DNA of 64,000 bases, taken from JACVRW01 sp963813495. GTDB taxonomy: Bacteria > Actinomycetota > Thermoleophilia > Solirubrobacterales > Thermoleophilaceae. A model generated the notes under the pieces. That model was not told the DNA's origin and did not search any database. It saw only the letters and a program-made list of their open reading frames with translations. Within the stretch, counting starts at the first letter, position 1, and every line of letters begins with the position of its first letter. The stretch covers positions 1 through 64,000 of the forward strand of contig CAWEZC010000009.1 in NCBI GenBank assembly GCA_963813495.1. The letters are read 5' to 3'. Position numbers and translations under genes: made by a program. Below, in pieces: positions 36,115-47,200 of this stretch.

Positions 36115-36897
36115 TCAGTACGCGTTCTTGCGGGTGAACACCGGCAGCACGAGCCCTATCAGCGCACCGAGTACGGCGCCCCCCACCGCGGCCGCGATGT
36201 TGGCCTCCTCGGTGGTGAGCGAGAGCAGGACCAGCACCACCGCGATCACGTAGACCCCGAGCAGGTCGTTTCCGCGGTCCTCCCCCCGCCGAGCGGCCAG
36301 TCGGTCGTCCACCAGCCAGGCGCAGAGCATGCCCAGCGCGGCGCCGTTGGCTCCGTAGACGGGATAGAGCGGCGGGTTCTCGAGCAGCGGGGGCGTCTCG
36401 AGCGTCACCGCCAGGCCGGCGCCGGCCGCGCCGCAGAGCACGAACAGCGCCACGGGGACGAGCGGCCCGAAGCGGCGCTCCAGGAGCGTTCCGAAGATGC
36501 CCACCGGTACGAGGGCGACGAAGGCGTAGCCGAGCTGGTCGGCGTGATGGAAGGGGGCGACGAACCAGCGCCAGACCTCCTCCTGCGGCGGCACGATCAG
36601 ATAGCCGACGTCGAGCAGGGGCTTGGCGGCGTAGAGCAGCAGGCCGGCAACGCAGAGCAGCAGCAGCGCGAAGGTGGCGTAGGGTCGAGTTTCGGGCGCG
36701 ATGCCCGCGATCTCGTCCGCTCGCAGCCGGGGCAGCTTGGCGCGCGCCCGGCGCTTGGGCTGTGCCTCGCCCCCGGAGCGGTCGATCTTCGGGGCGCGCT
36801 TGCGGATCCGCTGCCCGCAGTACGGGCATTCGGTTATGTACGGGCTCACCTCGGACCCGCAGTTCTTGCAGACGACGAAGAGGTCGGGCTGCGACAC
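36115..36897 (-). CDS. zinc-ribbon rhomboid-like membrane protein lacking the catalytic dyad
   Basis: A 260-residue protein. An N-terminal zinc ribbon (CKNCGS...CPYCG, residues 10-28) and a basic linker precede a six-helix rhomboid-like domain. HADQLGYAFVALVPVGIFGTLLERRFGP matches the rhomboid L1/TM2 region. The active-site GxSG loop is GANGAALG, with Asn in place of Ser, and the last helix reads AAAVGGAVLGALIG without the His. It should therefore be an inactive rhomboid, perhaps a chaperone or trafficking factor as in iRhom/derlin proteins. It stands just below the glutamate-cysteine ligase gene on the same strand. Confidence 0.8.
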   Translation of the reverse strand: MSQPDLFVVCKNCGSEVSPYITECPYCGQRIRKRAPKIDRSGGEAQPKRRARAKLPRLRADEIAGIAPETRPYATFALLLLCVAGLLLYAAKPLLDVGYLIVPPQEEVWRWFVAPFHHADQLGYAFVALVPVGIFGTLLERRFGPLVPVALFVLCGAAGAGLAVTLETPPLLENPPLYPVYGANGAALGMLCAWLVDDRLAARRGEDRGNDLLGVYVIAVVLVLLSLTTEEANIAAAVGGAVLGALIGLVLPVFTRKNAY

Positions 36898-36926
36898 GCC
36901 CTCTCAGAGTACCCGCCGGGGAATGG

Positions 36927-38063
36927 CTACTCGCCCGGAGTCTCGGCGGCCTTGGGCACGGTGGCGTCGAGGATTTCCCTCACGACCTCGCGCAGATCGT
37001 GATTGGCCTCGTAGACCACCGCCTGCCGTGACGCGCCGTTGCCGTTCTCGAGGATGTCCTCGAGGTGGTCGAGCTCGGCGGCCGAGCCCAGCTCCTCGGC
37101 GTGGGGATGCAGGCGGTCGATCACCCGCCGCGCCAGGTCGGGCACCGGCACACGGGCCCTGTCGGGCAGGTCGACCAGCTGGGCGCCGAGCCCGTGACGC
37201 GCCGCCAGCCATTTGTTCTCGTCGAGCATCTCGTAGGGGTAGCGCGAGAGCTCCTTCCCCGCCTCGTAGTGCTCGGACAGTTCCTTGACCATGGCCTGGA
37301 TCAGGGCCGCTATGCCGAGCGTGTGCTCGACACGGGTCTGGGAATCCATGCAGCGAACCTCGACCGTGCCGAAGTTGGGATGCGGGCGCACGTCGTACCA
37401 GAGATAGGTGTAGTCCCCGATCACCTTCGAGCTCATCATGAACTCGATGCGCCTGGTCCAGTCCGCGAAGTCGTCGTAGCGGGGCGGAATCCCGTTGCGC
37501 GGAAAGGCGCGGAAGATCGGCGTGCGGGTCGAGTCGAGACCCGTGGAGTCCCCTCGCCAGAAGGGTGAGTTGGCCGACAGGGCGAGCAGCAGCGGCACGT
37601 GCACCCGCATTCCGTTGGTCACGTGGACGGCCTTGTCGGGGTCGTCGACCCCCACGTGCACGTGGATCCCGAAGATGATCTCCTGGCGGGCCACGAACTG
37701 CAGGCCCGAGATCAGATCGCGGTAGCGCGGCCGGGCCGAGATGCGCTGGTCCTCCCACAGCGCGAACGGATGGGTGCCGGCCGAGCCGATGGCGATGCCG
37801 CGGCGCTCGGCCGCAACCTGGACCGCGCTGCGCAGCGCCCGCAGCTGGACGCCCGCCACTGCCGTGTTGTCCACCGGTGTGGTCGCGATCTCGCACACCG
37901 ACTCCATCAGCTCGGGCTTGATCTCCCCCTCGGGGAGGGCGCCATCCAGGTCCTCGAGGAGCCCCTCGATCGAGTTGGACAGGTCGAGGGTCTCGTCATC
38001 GACGATCATGAGCTCCTCCTCGATCCCGAGGGAGTAGGAGGGCCCGGTGAACCGGTGCTCCAC
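36927..38063 (-). CDS. carboxylate-amine ligase, glutamate-cysteine ligase GCS2 family (YbdK-like)
   Basis: A 378-residue GCS2-family ATP-dependent ligase. Signatures: YSLGIEEELMIVD, GEIKPELMESVCEIAT, FGIHVHVGVDDPDKAV, LSANSPFWRG and GTVEVRCMDSQT. Family members form gamma-glutamylcysteine or related amides; the YbdK form has weak activity and an uncertain role. The GTG at 38063 starts the conserved part. It is transcribed divergently from the aldolase gene at 38170. Confidence 0.88.
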   Translation of the reverse strand: MEHRFTGPSYSLGIEEELMIVDDETLDLSNSIEGLLEDLDGALPEGEIKPELMESVCEIATTPVDNTAVAGVQLRALRSAVQVAAERRGIAIGSAGTHPFALWEDQRISARPRYRDLISGLQFVARQEIIFGIHVHVGVDDPDKAVHVTNGMRVHVPLLLALSANSPFWRGDSTGLDSTRTPIFRAFPRNGIPPRYDDFADWTRRIEFMMSSKVIGDYTYLWYDVRPHPNFGTVEVRCMDSQTRVEHTLGIAALIQAMVKELSEHYEAGKELSRYPYEMLDENKWLAARHGLGAQLVDLPDRARVPVPDLARRVIDRLHPHAEELGSAAELDHLEDILENGNGASRQAVVYEANHDLREVVREILDATVPKAAETPGE

Positions 38064-38169
38064 ACGGCCATCGTATCCGCAGGCCTCGGCGGCAAACGGG
38101 GTATAACAACGGTCAGGAGACGCGGCCGCGTCCGCGTCTCGCGCTGTTCCCCTGTCCAAAGGAGACGTA

Positions 38170-39102
38170 ATGGCACTCGGCTACGACGGCATGCTCTACA
38201 TCCTCGCGTTCGATCACCGCGGGTCGTTTCAGAAGAAGATGTTCGGGATCGAGGGGGATCCGACCCCCGAGGAAACGGAACGCATCGCCGACGCAAAGCA
38301 CCTGATCTTCGAAGGCATGCTCAAGGCGACCGAGCAGGGGCTCGAGCCGGGCACCGCCGGCGTGCTGGTGGACGAGCAGTTCGGCGCGCCCACCGGTCTG
38401 CCTCAGGAGGCCAAGGAGCGCGGGCTGCTCCTGGCCATGCCCGTCGAGAAGTCCGGCCAGGACGAGTTCGACTTCCAGTACGGCGACGAGTTCGGCGAGC
38501 ACATCGAGCAGTTCGATCCCGACTTCTCGAAGGTGCTCGTGCGCTTCAACCCGGACGGCGACGCCGAGATGAACGAGCGCCAGCGCGAGCGTCTGAAGCG
38601 CCTCGGCGACTGGCTGCACGCGCACGATCACAAGTACCTCTTCGAGCTGCTGGTGCCCGCCGAGCCGGAGCAGCTCGAGCAGGTCGGCGGCGATACCGAT
38701 CGTTACGACGCCGAGCTGCGCCCCGAGCTGATGCGGCGCACGATCGTCGAGTTCCAGGAAGCGGGCGTGGAACCCGACATCTGGAAGATCGAGGGCGTCG
38801 ACGAGCAGGCGGACTGCGAGCGCCTCTCCGAGGCCGCCAGGCGCGACGGCCGTGACGGCGTCGTGTGCGTCGTGCTGGGCCGCGGCGCCAACGACGAGAA
38901 GGTCGACCACTGGCTCCGCGCGGGAGCGCCCGTCCCGGGCTACGCGGGCTTCGCGATCGGCCGCAGCATCTGGTGGGACGCGCTCAAGGGCTTCCTCGAT
39001 GGAAGCATCGAGCGCGAGGACGCCGCCCAGCGGATCGCGGAGAACTACCTGCGCTTCGTGCGCGTCTACCAGGAGGCGGCCAAGGAGCACGCCACGGCGT
39101 GA
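38170..39102 (+). CDS. DUF2090 / IolC-C-terminal-like aldolase
   Basis: A 310-residue TIM-barrel protein of the DUF2090 family, related to the C-terminal domain of myo-inositol IolC (2-deoxy-5-keto-gluconate-6-phosphate aldolase). Motifs: YILAFDHRGSF at the start, VLVDEQFGAP, VLVRFNPDGD, FELLVPAEPEQL, EPDIWKIEGVD and FAIGRSIWWDAL (phosphate site). AAAGGAG precedes the ATG by 5 bases. There is no inositol operon nearby, so the pathway is open. Confidence 0.85.
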   Translation: MALGYDGMLYILAFDHRGSFQKKMFGIEGDPTPEETERIADAKHLIFEGMLKATEQGLEPGTAGVLVDEQFGAPTGLPQEAKERGLLLAMPVEKSGQDEFDFQYGDEFGEHIEQFDPDFSKVLVRFNPDGDAEMNERQRERLKRLGDWLHAHDHKYLFELLVPAEPEQLEQVGGDTDRYDAELRPELMRRTIVEFQEAGVEPDIWKIEGVDEQADCERLSEAARRDGRDGVVCVVLGRGANDEKVDHWLRAGAPVPGYAGFAIGRSIWWDALKGFLDGSIEREDAAQRIAENYLRFVRVYQEAAKEHATA

Positions 39103-39161
39103 GCCTGCGGGTCAGAAACCGCGCTGGGGAGCCGGCTACCGCTGGTAGCCTTCCGCCCGCG

Positions 39162-39401
39162 ATGAAAATGCGTCAGTCGATAGCGCAGTTCGAGGAGGCC
39201 TTCCGCGAGGAGGCGGCCGAATCGGTCGTGCGCCGCGACCAGCTGCGCAAGCACGCCGCCCAGCGCTCGCGCGTGCGGCGCGTGCAGCGCTCTCGCAAGG
39301 CGGGCAAGTTCCGCTTCGCGCTGCTCGCGCTGACGCTCGTCGCCACCGCGGTGATCGTGACGATCGTCATGTTCGAGACGCTCGCCATGCTCGCCGGCTA
39401 G
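39162..39401 (+). CDS. small membrane protein with basic coiled-coil N-terminus
   Basis: A 79-residue protein: a charged helix (about 1-45; SIAQFEEAFREEAAESVVRR, then RKHAAQRSRVRRVQRSRKAG) and one transmembrane helix (about 50-75; FALLALTLVATAVIVTIVMF). It probably spans the membrane once with a basic cytoplasmic head that could touch nucleic acid or lipid. ATG 39162 has no strong ribosome site. The function is unknown. Confidence 0.65.
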   Translation: MKMRQSIAQFEEAFREEAAESVVRRDQLRKHAAQRSRVRRVQRSRKAGKFRFALLALTLVATAVIVTIVMFETLAMLAG

Positions 39402-39421
39402 CGCCGGCGGCTCAGCTCAGC

Positions 39422-39646
39422 TCACGTGGAGTTCTGAAGCTCGTCCAGTGCACCGTCGATCTCGGGTCGCTTCCGGGGATCCTCGTTCTGCTGGATCTCC
39501 AGGTAGACCTCCCGGCGGTACACCGGCACCGAGCGCGGCGCCTCGATCCCGATGCGCACCTTCTCGCCCATGATCGCGAGCACCGAGATCTCGATGTCGT
39601 CACCGATCATGATGCTCTGATTCGCTTTACGTGTAAGGACCAGCAC
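39422..39646 (-). CDS. csrA: carbon storage regulator CsrA
   Basis: A 74-residue RNA-binding translational regulator. The whole CsrA core is present from GTG 39646: VLVLTRKANQSIMIGDDIEI, VLAIMGEKVRIGIEAPRSVPVYRREVYLEI, with the conserved Leu4 and Arg44-type RNA-contact residues. Dimeric CsrA binds GGA motifs near ribosome sites. Bacterial csrA outside proteobacteria is usually beside flagellar genes (fliW, flgK); none is seen within this window. It is divergent from the acidic/basic HTH protein gene. Confidence 0.93.
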   Translation of the reverse strand: MLVLTRKANQSIMIGDDIEISVLAIMGEKVRIGIEAPRSVPVYRREVYLEIQQNEDPRKRPEIDGALDELQNST

Positions 39647-39778
39647 GCCGGACGCCTCCCCTGCCGACGGAATTACGTCATCCCAGTAGAACATCGTTCT
39701 CACGTGGGCGCAACGGGTAACCGTCGTTCCCCCAAATGAGGCTTTTTCGGCTTGCAGATTGGTAGTGTCCGGCTCCGC

Positions 39779-40366
39779 TTGGCACGTAGATCGCTAAAGC
39801 CTCAGCTCAATCAGATCCGGACCTGGGTCCGTCAGGGCCGGACCGACGCCTGGATCGCCCACCAGCTCGAGGTGTCGGTGGCGGACATCCGCTCGTTCAA
39901 GCGCGAGCACGACCTGGCGCCGGCCGACGCGCCGGAGCCGAACGGCGAAGCCGGTCCTCCGTCAGGGGACGGCGAGGAGCAGGATCTGAGAGCCGAGGAC
40001 GATGCTCTGGTGGCCGCCGCGCTCGAGGCCGAGCGCCAGGCCGAGCAGGAGGTCTCCGACGAGGACGACGAGGAGGAGGACGAGGACGACGAGGGATCGG
40101 CGGAGGAAGAGGGCGACAAGCCGCGCCGCCGACGTCGTGGGCGCCGCGGCGGACGCGGGCGCCGGCGCCGTCCCAAGGCGCTCGACGGCACCTTCGACCA
40201 CGGTCAGGAGGGCTACGGGCTCTGGCTCGATCCCGCGGTCCAGGATGACCCCGTCTACGCCGAGCACTGGGCCGGTCATCGCCCCGTGACCGTCTCGGTG
40301 GAGCCCGACCGCATCGTGATCACGCGCACCGGCGAAGAGCCGGACGACGAAGCGGACGACAGCTAG
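39779..40366 (+). CDS. HTH protein with acidic block and Arg/Gly-rich block
   Basis: About 195 residues from TTG 39779 (a TTG at 39752 is also open). Residues about 8-40 form a helix-turn-helix (QIRTWVRQGRTDAWIAHQLEVSV). Then come a long acidic run (about 50-115), an Arg/Gly-rich run (about 118-135: RRRRRGRRGGRGRRRR) and a C-terminal folded segment of about 60 residues (GTFDHGQEGYGLWLDPAV, VTVSVEPDRIVITRTG). The charge-segregated middle resembles nucleic-acid-binding disordered regions in Rho and RNase E of actinobacteria. No named family was recognised. Confidence 0.75.
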   Translation: MARRSLKPQLNQIRTWVRQGRTDAWIAHQLEVSVADIRSFKREHDLAPADAPEPNGEAGPPSGDGEEQDLRAEDDALVAAALEAERQAEQEVSDEDDEEEDEDDEGSAEEEGDKPRRRRRGRRGGRGRRRRPKALDGTFDHGQEGYGLWLDPAVQDDPVYAEHWAGHRPVTVSVEPDRIVITRTGEEPDDEADDS

Positions 40367-40388
40367 CGCCGTCGCTACATTCGCGTCT

Positions 40389-40715
40389 GTGGCCTACGCG
40401 CTGGAGAACGCCCTGTACCAGTGGCGCGAGGGCGAGCAGCGGCTCGCCTCCGCCCCGGAGCCGGCGCGCACCGACCTCGACCTCGCCGCGGACGCCGTGA
40501 TCGAGGAGCTGCGCCGCCGGTTGGGCTCGACCTTCGTGCTCGACGAGCTGGCCGACCTCTACGCCGCCGACACCGACTGGGCGACCGCCCTGGCCTGGCG
40601 CCACGCCGCCGGCGGCGACGCCACCGCCGTCGTCGACGCCGCCTTCAACCGGTACGCGCGCGAGGCGTCCAACTACGCCGGCGGGCGCGCCCGCGAGACG
40701 CACGAGCGCCCCTAG
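40389..40715 (+). CDS. hypothetical helical protein
   Basis: A 108-residue protein, predicted all helical (YALENALYQWREGEQRLA; DLAADAVIEELRRRLGSTFVL; ELADLYAADTDWATALAWRHA). GTG 40389 follows the HTH protein stop by 22 bases, suggesting co-transcription. No family or function is known to me. Confidence 0.7.
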   Translation: MAYALENALYQWREGEQRLASAPEPARTDLDLAADAVIEELRRRLGSTFVLDELADLYAADTDWATALAWRHAAGGDATAVVDAAFNRYAREASNYAGGRARETHERP

Positions 40716-40721
40716 GCCGCG

Positions 40722-41036
40722 CTAGGGCAGGTTCTCGATCACGTAGGCGTGTTCGCCCTGGCGCACCATGCCGAGTCGCCGAGCCTCGCGCTCGAGCGCG
40801 CCCGGGTCGCGCAGCGCGGTCACGCGGCGCTTGAGCACCCGGTTCTCGGTGCGCAGGTCGTTCAGCTCACCCTTCTGGTGTCCGGCCGTGCTCGACTGCT
40901 GGATCCAGTGCTTGGCGGGCGAGATGTAGAGCACGAGGATGAACAGCAGCGTGGCGAGCAGCGCCAGACGGCCGAGGCGGTCCCAGCGGATGCCCGAGCG
41001 GCGACGGCTCGGAAAGGCGGCGGCGGCACGTCCCAT
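40722..41036 (-). CDS. septum formation initiator family protein (FtsB/DivIC)
   Basis: A 104-residue bitopic protein: a basic cytoplasmic tail, one helix (about 23-41; LGRLALLATLLFILVLYIS) and an extracellular coiled coil (about 55-80; KGELNDLRTENRVLKRRVTALRD-like heptads) ending REARRLGMVRQGEHAYVI, the typical DivIC/FtsB C-terminus. It would join FtsL and FtsQ/DivIB in the divisome. Its place beside eno and mazG is the conserved context of divIC/ftsB. Confidence 0.9.
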   Translation of the reverse strand: MGRAAAAFPSRRRSGIRWDRLGRLALLATLLFILVLYISPAKHWIQQSSTAGHQKGELNDLRTENRVLKRRVTALRDPGALEREARRLGMVRQGEHAYVIENLP

Positions 41037-41071
41037 CCGGACGACCTTCGCCGCGTGAGGATCAGCTCCTG

Positions 41072-42342
<1,271 letters not shown>

Positions 42343-42346
<4 letters not shown>

Positions 42347-42951
42347 TCTGCCTCCACCTGTTCTCTGAAGCGGTCCGCCGCCCGCCGGAGGGCGAGCTCG
42401 GGGTCGACTCCTGCGTCGATAGCATCGCGCACCGCTGCCAGCAGGCGCTCACCGGGCTCATCCGAGTCGCCCCTCCACGAGTGGCCGGCACCGGCGGCGC
42501 GCTTGAGCACCTTCTTGGCGTACAGCGTGGAGGGCAGGGTCTCGGGCAGCTCGCCGAAGATCTCGCCGCCGCGCTCGTCGTCACGCTTGATCTGATTCCA
42601 GTTGCTCACCACGTCGCCCGCGGTGGCAGCGGCGCGATCGGCGAACACGTGGGGGTGGCGGCGGATCAGCTTCTGGCGTACGTGCTCGGCCACCTGTTCG
42701 AGCGACCCCTGTCCCCGCTCCTCGAGGAGCAACGACAGGAAGTAGACCTGAAACAGGACATCGCCGAGCTCATCGAGCAGCTTGGCGTCGTCGCCCGAGT
42801 GGGCGGCGTCGGCCAGCTCGTACGCCTCCTCCACCGTGTGAGGCACGATCGAGCGCTCGTCCTGCTCGCGGTCCCACGGGCACTCCACCCGCAGCCGGCG
42901 CGTGATCTCGTCGAGGCGCCGAAGCGCGCCGGCGAGATCAGCGTCGGTCAT
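42343..42951 (-). CDS. mazG: nucleoside triphosphate pyrophosphohydrolase MazG
   Basis: A 202-residue all-alpha NTP pyrophosphatase that removes non-canonical nucleotides. CPWDREQ opens the family pattern, and the metal site is EEAYELADA followed by DELGDVLFQVYF (E-E-x-x-E ... E-x-x-D). The C-terminal half (NWNQIKRDDER, LPSTLYAKKVLKRAAGAGHSW) is the usual second part. It lies between prsA (1-base gap upstream) and eno (ATGA overlap), forming one operon. Confidence 0.93.
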
Positions 42952-44154
42952 CTACGGCTGTTGCTGCGGGTTCTCGGGCGTCGGAGTGGGCGCGGGCTGC
43001 GCCGGAGCCTGACCGTTCGGGTCGCCGCCGGAGGCCGGACCGGTCTCGGTCTTCTCCTTCGGCGCGTTCTTGCACTCGGCCACCCGGTAGTCGTCGGCGC
43101 AGTCGGTCTCGTCCTTGTACTCGTCGCGGAAGTCCTTGATGAACTTGTCCAGAGCCTTCTGCTGCCCCTGTGAGCGCAAAAGGTTCTTGATCGTCTCCTT
43201 GGACTGCTCGAGCGTCTGCTGCGAGGCGTCCGTGATCTTCTGCACTTCGAAGACCTCCCAGCCGAACTGGGTCTTGACCGGGCCCTCCAGCTCGCCCTTC
43301 TTGGCCGAGAAGATCGCCTCGTCGAGCGCCTTCTCCTGCTGGCCCTCGGTCACGGCCGGCTGCTTGCCGCCCTGAGCCTTGGAGGCCTCGTCAATCGAGT
43401 ACTTGTTGACCACGGTCTTCCAGCTGTCGCCGCTCTCGAGCGCCTGCTTGGCCTGGTTGGCCTTGGCCTCGTCCTTGGTCAGGACCACGCGCAGGTCGCG
43501 GCGCTCCGGCTGGGCGAAGCGCTTCTTGTTCTTGTCGTAATAGGCCTGGACCTCGGCATCGGTGACCTTCTTCGACTCCTCGGTGACCTTCTGCGTCAGC
43601 TTCTGCTGCAGCTGGTCGAGCTTGACCCGGAAGAGGATGTCCTCCTCCGTCATGCCCGAGGTCTTCAAAAACTCGTTGTAGGCCTTGTCGGTGGGGAAGG
43701 CCTGCTTCTTCTGATCCTCGAAGGACTTCTTGATCTCCTTGTCGGAGACGTCGACGTCCTGCTTTTCGGCCTCCTGCTGGACCCAGGAGGCCTGGATCAG
43801 GAACTGCATGACCTCGGTCTTGAGCGTGTCGTACTCGCTCGCACACTGCTTCTGGAGGGCAGAGTCGCTCTGCTTCGTCTGGCCCTCGGCCACCGGCAGC
43901 TTCTTCTTGGCCGCGACGCACTTGGTGTAGTCGGGCGGGTCGGGCACGGCCGCCGCGCCGCCCTGGGCACCCTGGCCCATGGCCGCGGTCTTGAGCCACT
44001 TGTCGAACTCGTCCTGACTGATCGTGTCGTCACCGACCTTGGCGACGGCGCCGGTGGGCACGTCGTTGCCGCAGGCGCTCACGGCCAGGGCGGACAGGCC
44101 GAGTGTGGCCATGGCGAGCAGGGACTTGATGGGGGCGTGTGTCATCGATGCCAT
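42952..44154 (-). CDS. PrsA/SurA-type foldase lipoprotein
   Basis: A 400-residue exported folding factor. A lipoprotein signal (LLAMATLGLSALAVSACG) places it on the outer face of the membrane. A SurA-N-like domain (about 35-200) and a parvulin-type peptidyl-prolyl isomerase region (about 215-320: QPERRDLRVVLTKDEA, AIFSAKKGELEGPVKTQFGWEVFEVQKI) follow, then a Pro-rich tail. The parvulin part lacks an obvious RARHIL-type start, so isomerase activity is uncertain. It is first in the prsA-mazG-eno unit. Confidence 0.85.
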   Translation of the reverse strand: MASMTHAPIKSLLAMATLGLSALAVSACGNDVPTGAVAKVGDDTISQDEFDKWLKTAAMGQGAQGGAAAVPDPPDYTKCVAAKKKLPVAEGQTKQSDSALQKQCASEYDTLKTEVMQFLIQASWVQQEAEKQDVDVSDKEIKKSFEDQKKQAFPTDKAYNEFLKTSGMTEEDILFRVKLDQLQQKLTQKVTEESKKVTDAEVQAYYDKNKKRFAQPERRDLRVVLTKDEAKANQAKQALESGDSWKTVVNKYSIDEASKAQGGKQPAVTEGQQEKALDEAIFSAKKGELEGPVKTQFGWEVFEVQKITDASQQTLEQSKETIKNLLRSQGQQKALDKFIKDFRDEYKDETDCADDYRVAECKNAPKEKTETGPASGGDPNGQAPAQPAPTPTPENPQQQP

Positions 44155-44241
44155 GTCTAGGGCCTGTACGTAAAGACTCGCTTAATCGGGAAATCGCACG
44201 GCGGGGCCGCAAGCGACGGCGAAGGGTAGCGAAAGAAATCC

Positions 44242-47200
44242 TCAGTCCGGCACGGGTTCGGTGGCGACCTCGAGAATCGCCTCCGCCGCAGTGACCACGG
44301 CCCGGAAGCGCTCGTCCGGCTCGTCGGGCAGGCGCACCCGCACCGTCTCGCGCCCCGACTCGTAGAGCGCCTCGGGCACCTGCGCGCGCAGCGCCTTGGC
44401 CCCCGTGGAGTCGAGCTCGATCGGGGTCACCGACATGCGCCCGCCGGCAAAATCGACCGAGCGGGCGCCCGCGCGGCCCAGCTTGATGCGAGCGTCCTGG
44501 AGGCGGATGAGGTTGTCCAGCGCCTCCGGGATCGGGCCGAAGCGGTCGGCCAGCTCCTCGCGCAGCATGATCAGCTGCGCGATCTCGCGGGCCCCGGCCA
44601 CGCGGCGATGGATCTCGATCTTGGCCGCTTCGTAGGGCACGTAGTCGCCGGGCACGTAGGCGTCCACCGGCAGGTCCATGCGCACCGGCTCGGCGCTTTC
44701 CTCGACGGAGTCGCCGGCCAGCAGGCGCACCGCCTCGTCGATCATGCCCACGTAGAGCTCGAAGCCCACAGCGGCCACGTGCCCGGACTGCTCGTCGCCG
44801 AGCAGGTTGCCCGCTCCGCGGATCTCGAGATCGCGCATGGCGATCTTGAAGCCCGAGCCGAGCTCGGTGTAGTCCGACAGCGTGGCCAGTCGCGCGCCCG
44901 CCTCCTCCGACAGCGCCGCCGCGCTCGGGTAGAGGAGGTAGGCGTAGGCACGCTCCCGAGAGCGCCCCACCCGCCCGCGGATCTGGTAGAGCTGGGCCAG
45001 CCCGAGCTCGTCAGCCCGCTCGACGATCAGGGTGTTCGCGGTCGAGATGTCGAGCCCGGACTCGACGATCGTGGTGCAGACGAGCACGTCGGCCTGGCCG
45101 CGCAGGAACGACAGCATGATCTTCTCGAGCTCGCCCTCGGCCATCTGGCCGTGCGCCACGGCCACCCGCGCCTCGGGCGCGAGCGCGCGCACTCGCTCGG
45201 CGGTCTCGTCGATCGTGTCCACGCGGTTGTGCAGGAAGAAAGCCTGGCCACCGCGCGCCACCTCGCGGCGGATCGCCTTGGCCACGAGGTCCTCGTCGTA
45301 GTCGCCCACGTAAGTCTTGACCGGGCGCCGACCCTCCGGCGGTGTCTCGATCACGGAGATGTCGCGCAAGCCGGCCAGGGACATCTGCAGGGTGCGCGGG
45401 ATCGGCGTGGCCGACAGCGACAGCACGTCGACCTTGAGCCGCAGCTGGCGCATCAGCTCCTTCTGCTTGACCCCGAAGCGCTGCTCCTCGTCCACGATCA
45501 GCAGCCCCAGGTTCTTGGGCCGCACGTCGCGCGAGAGCAGCCGGTGGGTGCCGATCAGGATGTCCACCTTGCCTTCGGTGAAGGCCACCAGCGACTGGCG
45601 CACGTTGGCCGCCGAGCGGAAGCGCGAGACCATCTCGATCTTGAACGGGTAGTCGCGCAGGCGCTCCTCGAAGGTGCCCAGGTGCTGCTGGGCCAGCACG
45701 GTGGTGGGGGCCAGGAACATCACCTGCTTGCCGTCCTCGGCCGCCTTGAAGGCGGCGCGGAGCGCGACCTCGGTCTTGCCGTAGCCGACGTCTCCGCAGA
45801 TCAGGCGGTCCATCGGGCGCGCCTCCTCCATGTCCGCCCGCACCGCCTCGATGGCCTCGAGCTGGTCCGGCGTCTCGCGGTAGGGGAAGCTGGCCTCGAA
45901 GTCGAGCTGCCACTCGCTGTCGCGCGGAAAGCCGTGGCCCGCTCGGCGCTTTCGCTCGGCATAGAGGTTGATCAGCTCGCCGGCCAGCGCCTGGGCGGCG
46001 CGCCGGGCCTTGAGCTTCATCTGCTCCCACTGCTTGCCGCCGAGCTTGGACAGCGGGGGATCGCCGGCGTCGGCGCCGACGTAGCGGCTGATCTTGTGGA
46101 GCTGGTCGCTGGGCACGAAGACACGGTCGCCGTCGCGGTACTCGAGCTCCAGGTAGTCGCGCGTCACCCCGCCCACGGTCTTGGTCTCGAAGCCGGTGAA
46201 GAGCGCGATGCCGTGATCCTCGTGGACCACCGGGGAGCCGGCGCGCAGGTCGCTGAAAGAGGCCACCGTGCCCGCCGCGGGGCCCGCGGGGCGATCGCTG
46301 CGGCGGCGGCGCAACAGGCGGTGCTCCGGCAGCACGGCGAGCTTGAGCTGGGGAGCTATGAAGCCGTCGCGCAGGCTGGCGTGGGCAAACGTCACCGACG
46401 CCTCGGCGGGCGCAGGCTGCCCGTCGAGAAACGCGGCCTGCACGCGGGCCAGGTTGAGCTGGGCGCGCTCGGCCTCGCCGCGTCGGGCCCAGGCCACGAA
46501 CGTGCGATAGCCCGAGCGCACCAGCTTCTCCAGCTCGGGCTCGGCGTCCCGCAACGAGCGGGCGGCGCTGTCGGCGGCCTGCGCGCGGAACTCGTAAGGC
46601 TGGTCCTGGGAGATGCTGGACAGGCGTAACGAGGCTCGCCGCTCGAGCGCAGCGTCGAGCTGCTCCGGCGCGACGTACAGGTTGTGCGCGTCGTCGTCGT
46701 GGAAGCTCGTTGTCACGTCCTCCCAGTAGTCGCGCAGCGCGGGGGCCAGCTCCTCCTCGGCCGACACCGCCACGAGCGCGTCCTCGGGTACCAGGTCGAG
46801 CAGCTCGCGGAAGCGGTCCACGGGCAGCACGTCGGCCACGTCGGGGCGCTCGGACTCCTCGCTCACGGCCGCCATCTCGGCCAGCTCGCGGTGCTCGGGG
46901 GCGAGCTCGGCGGCCGGGGCGATCTCCACGCGCTCGGCCTCCTCAAGTGAGCGCTGGGTGAAAGTCGAGAACCAGGTGAGCCGCTCGACCTCGATGTCGA
47001 ACAGCTCGCAGCGCACCGCACGCTCCTCGGTGGCGGGATAGACGTCGAGGATGTCGCCGCGGATCGCGAACTGGCCACGGTCCTCGACCTGCTCCACGCG
47101 CTCGTAGCCGCAGGCCACCAGCTGACCGGCCACCTCGTCGAGGTCCAGCAGGCCGCCCTTCTCGATCTCGAAGCCGTGCGGACGCAGCTCGGGGTCGGGC

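Noticed and set aside
44608..46629. 673-codon frame opposite mfd
   Set aside because: Antisense shadow of mfd, low-complexity composition.
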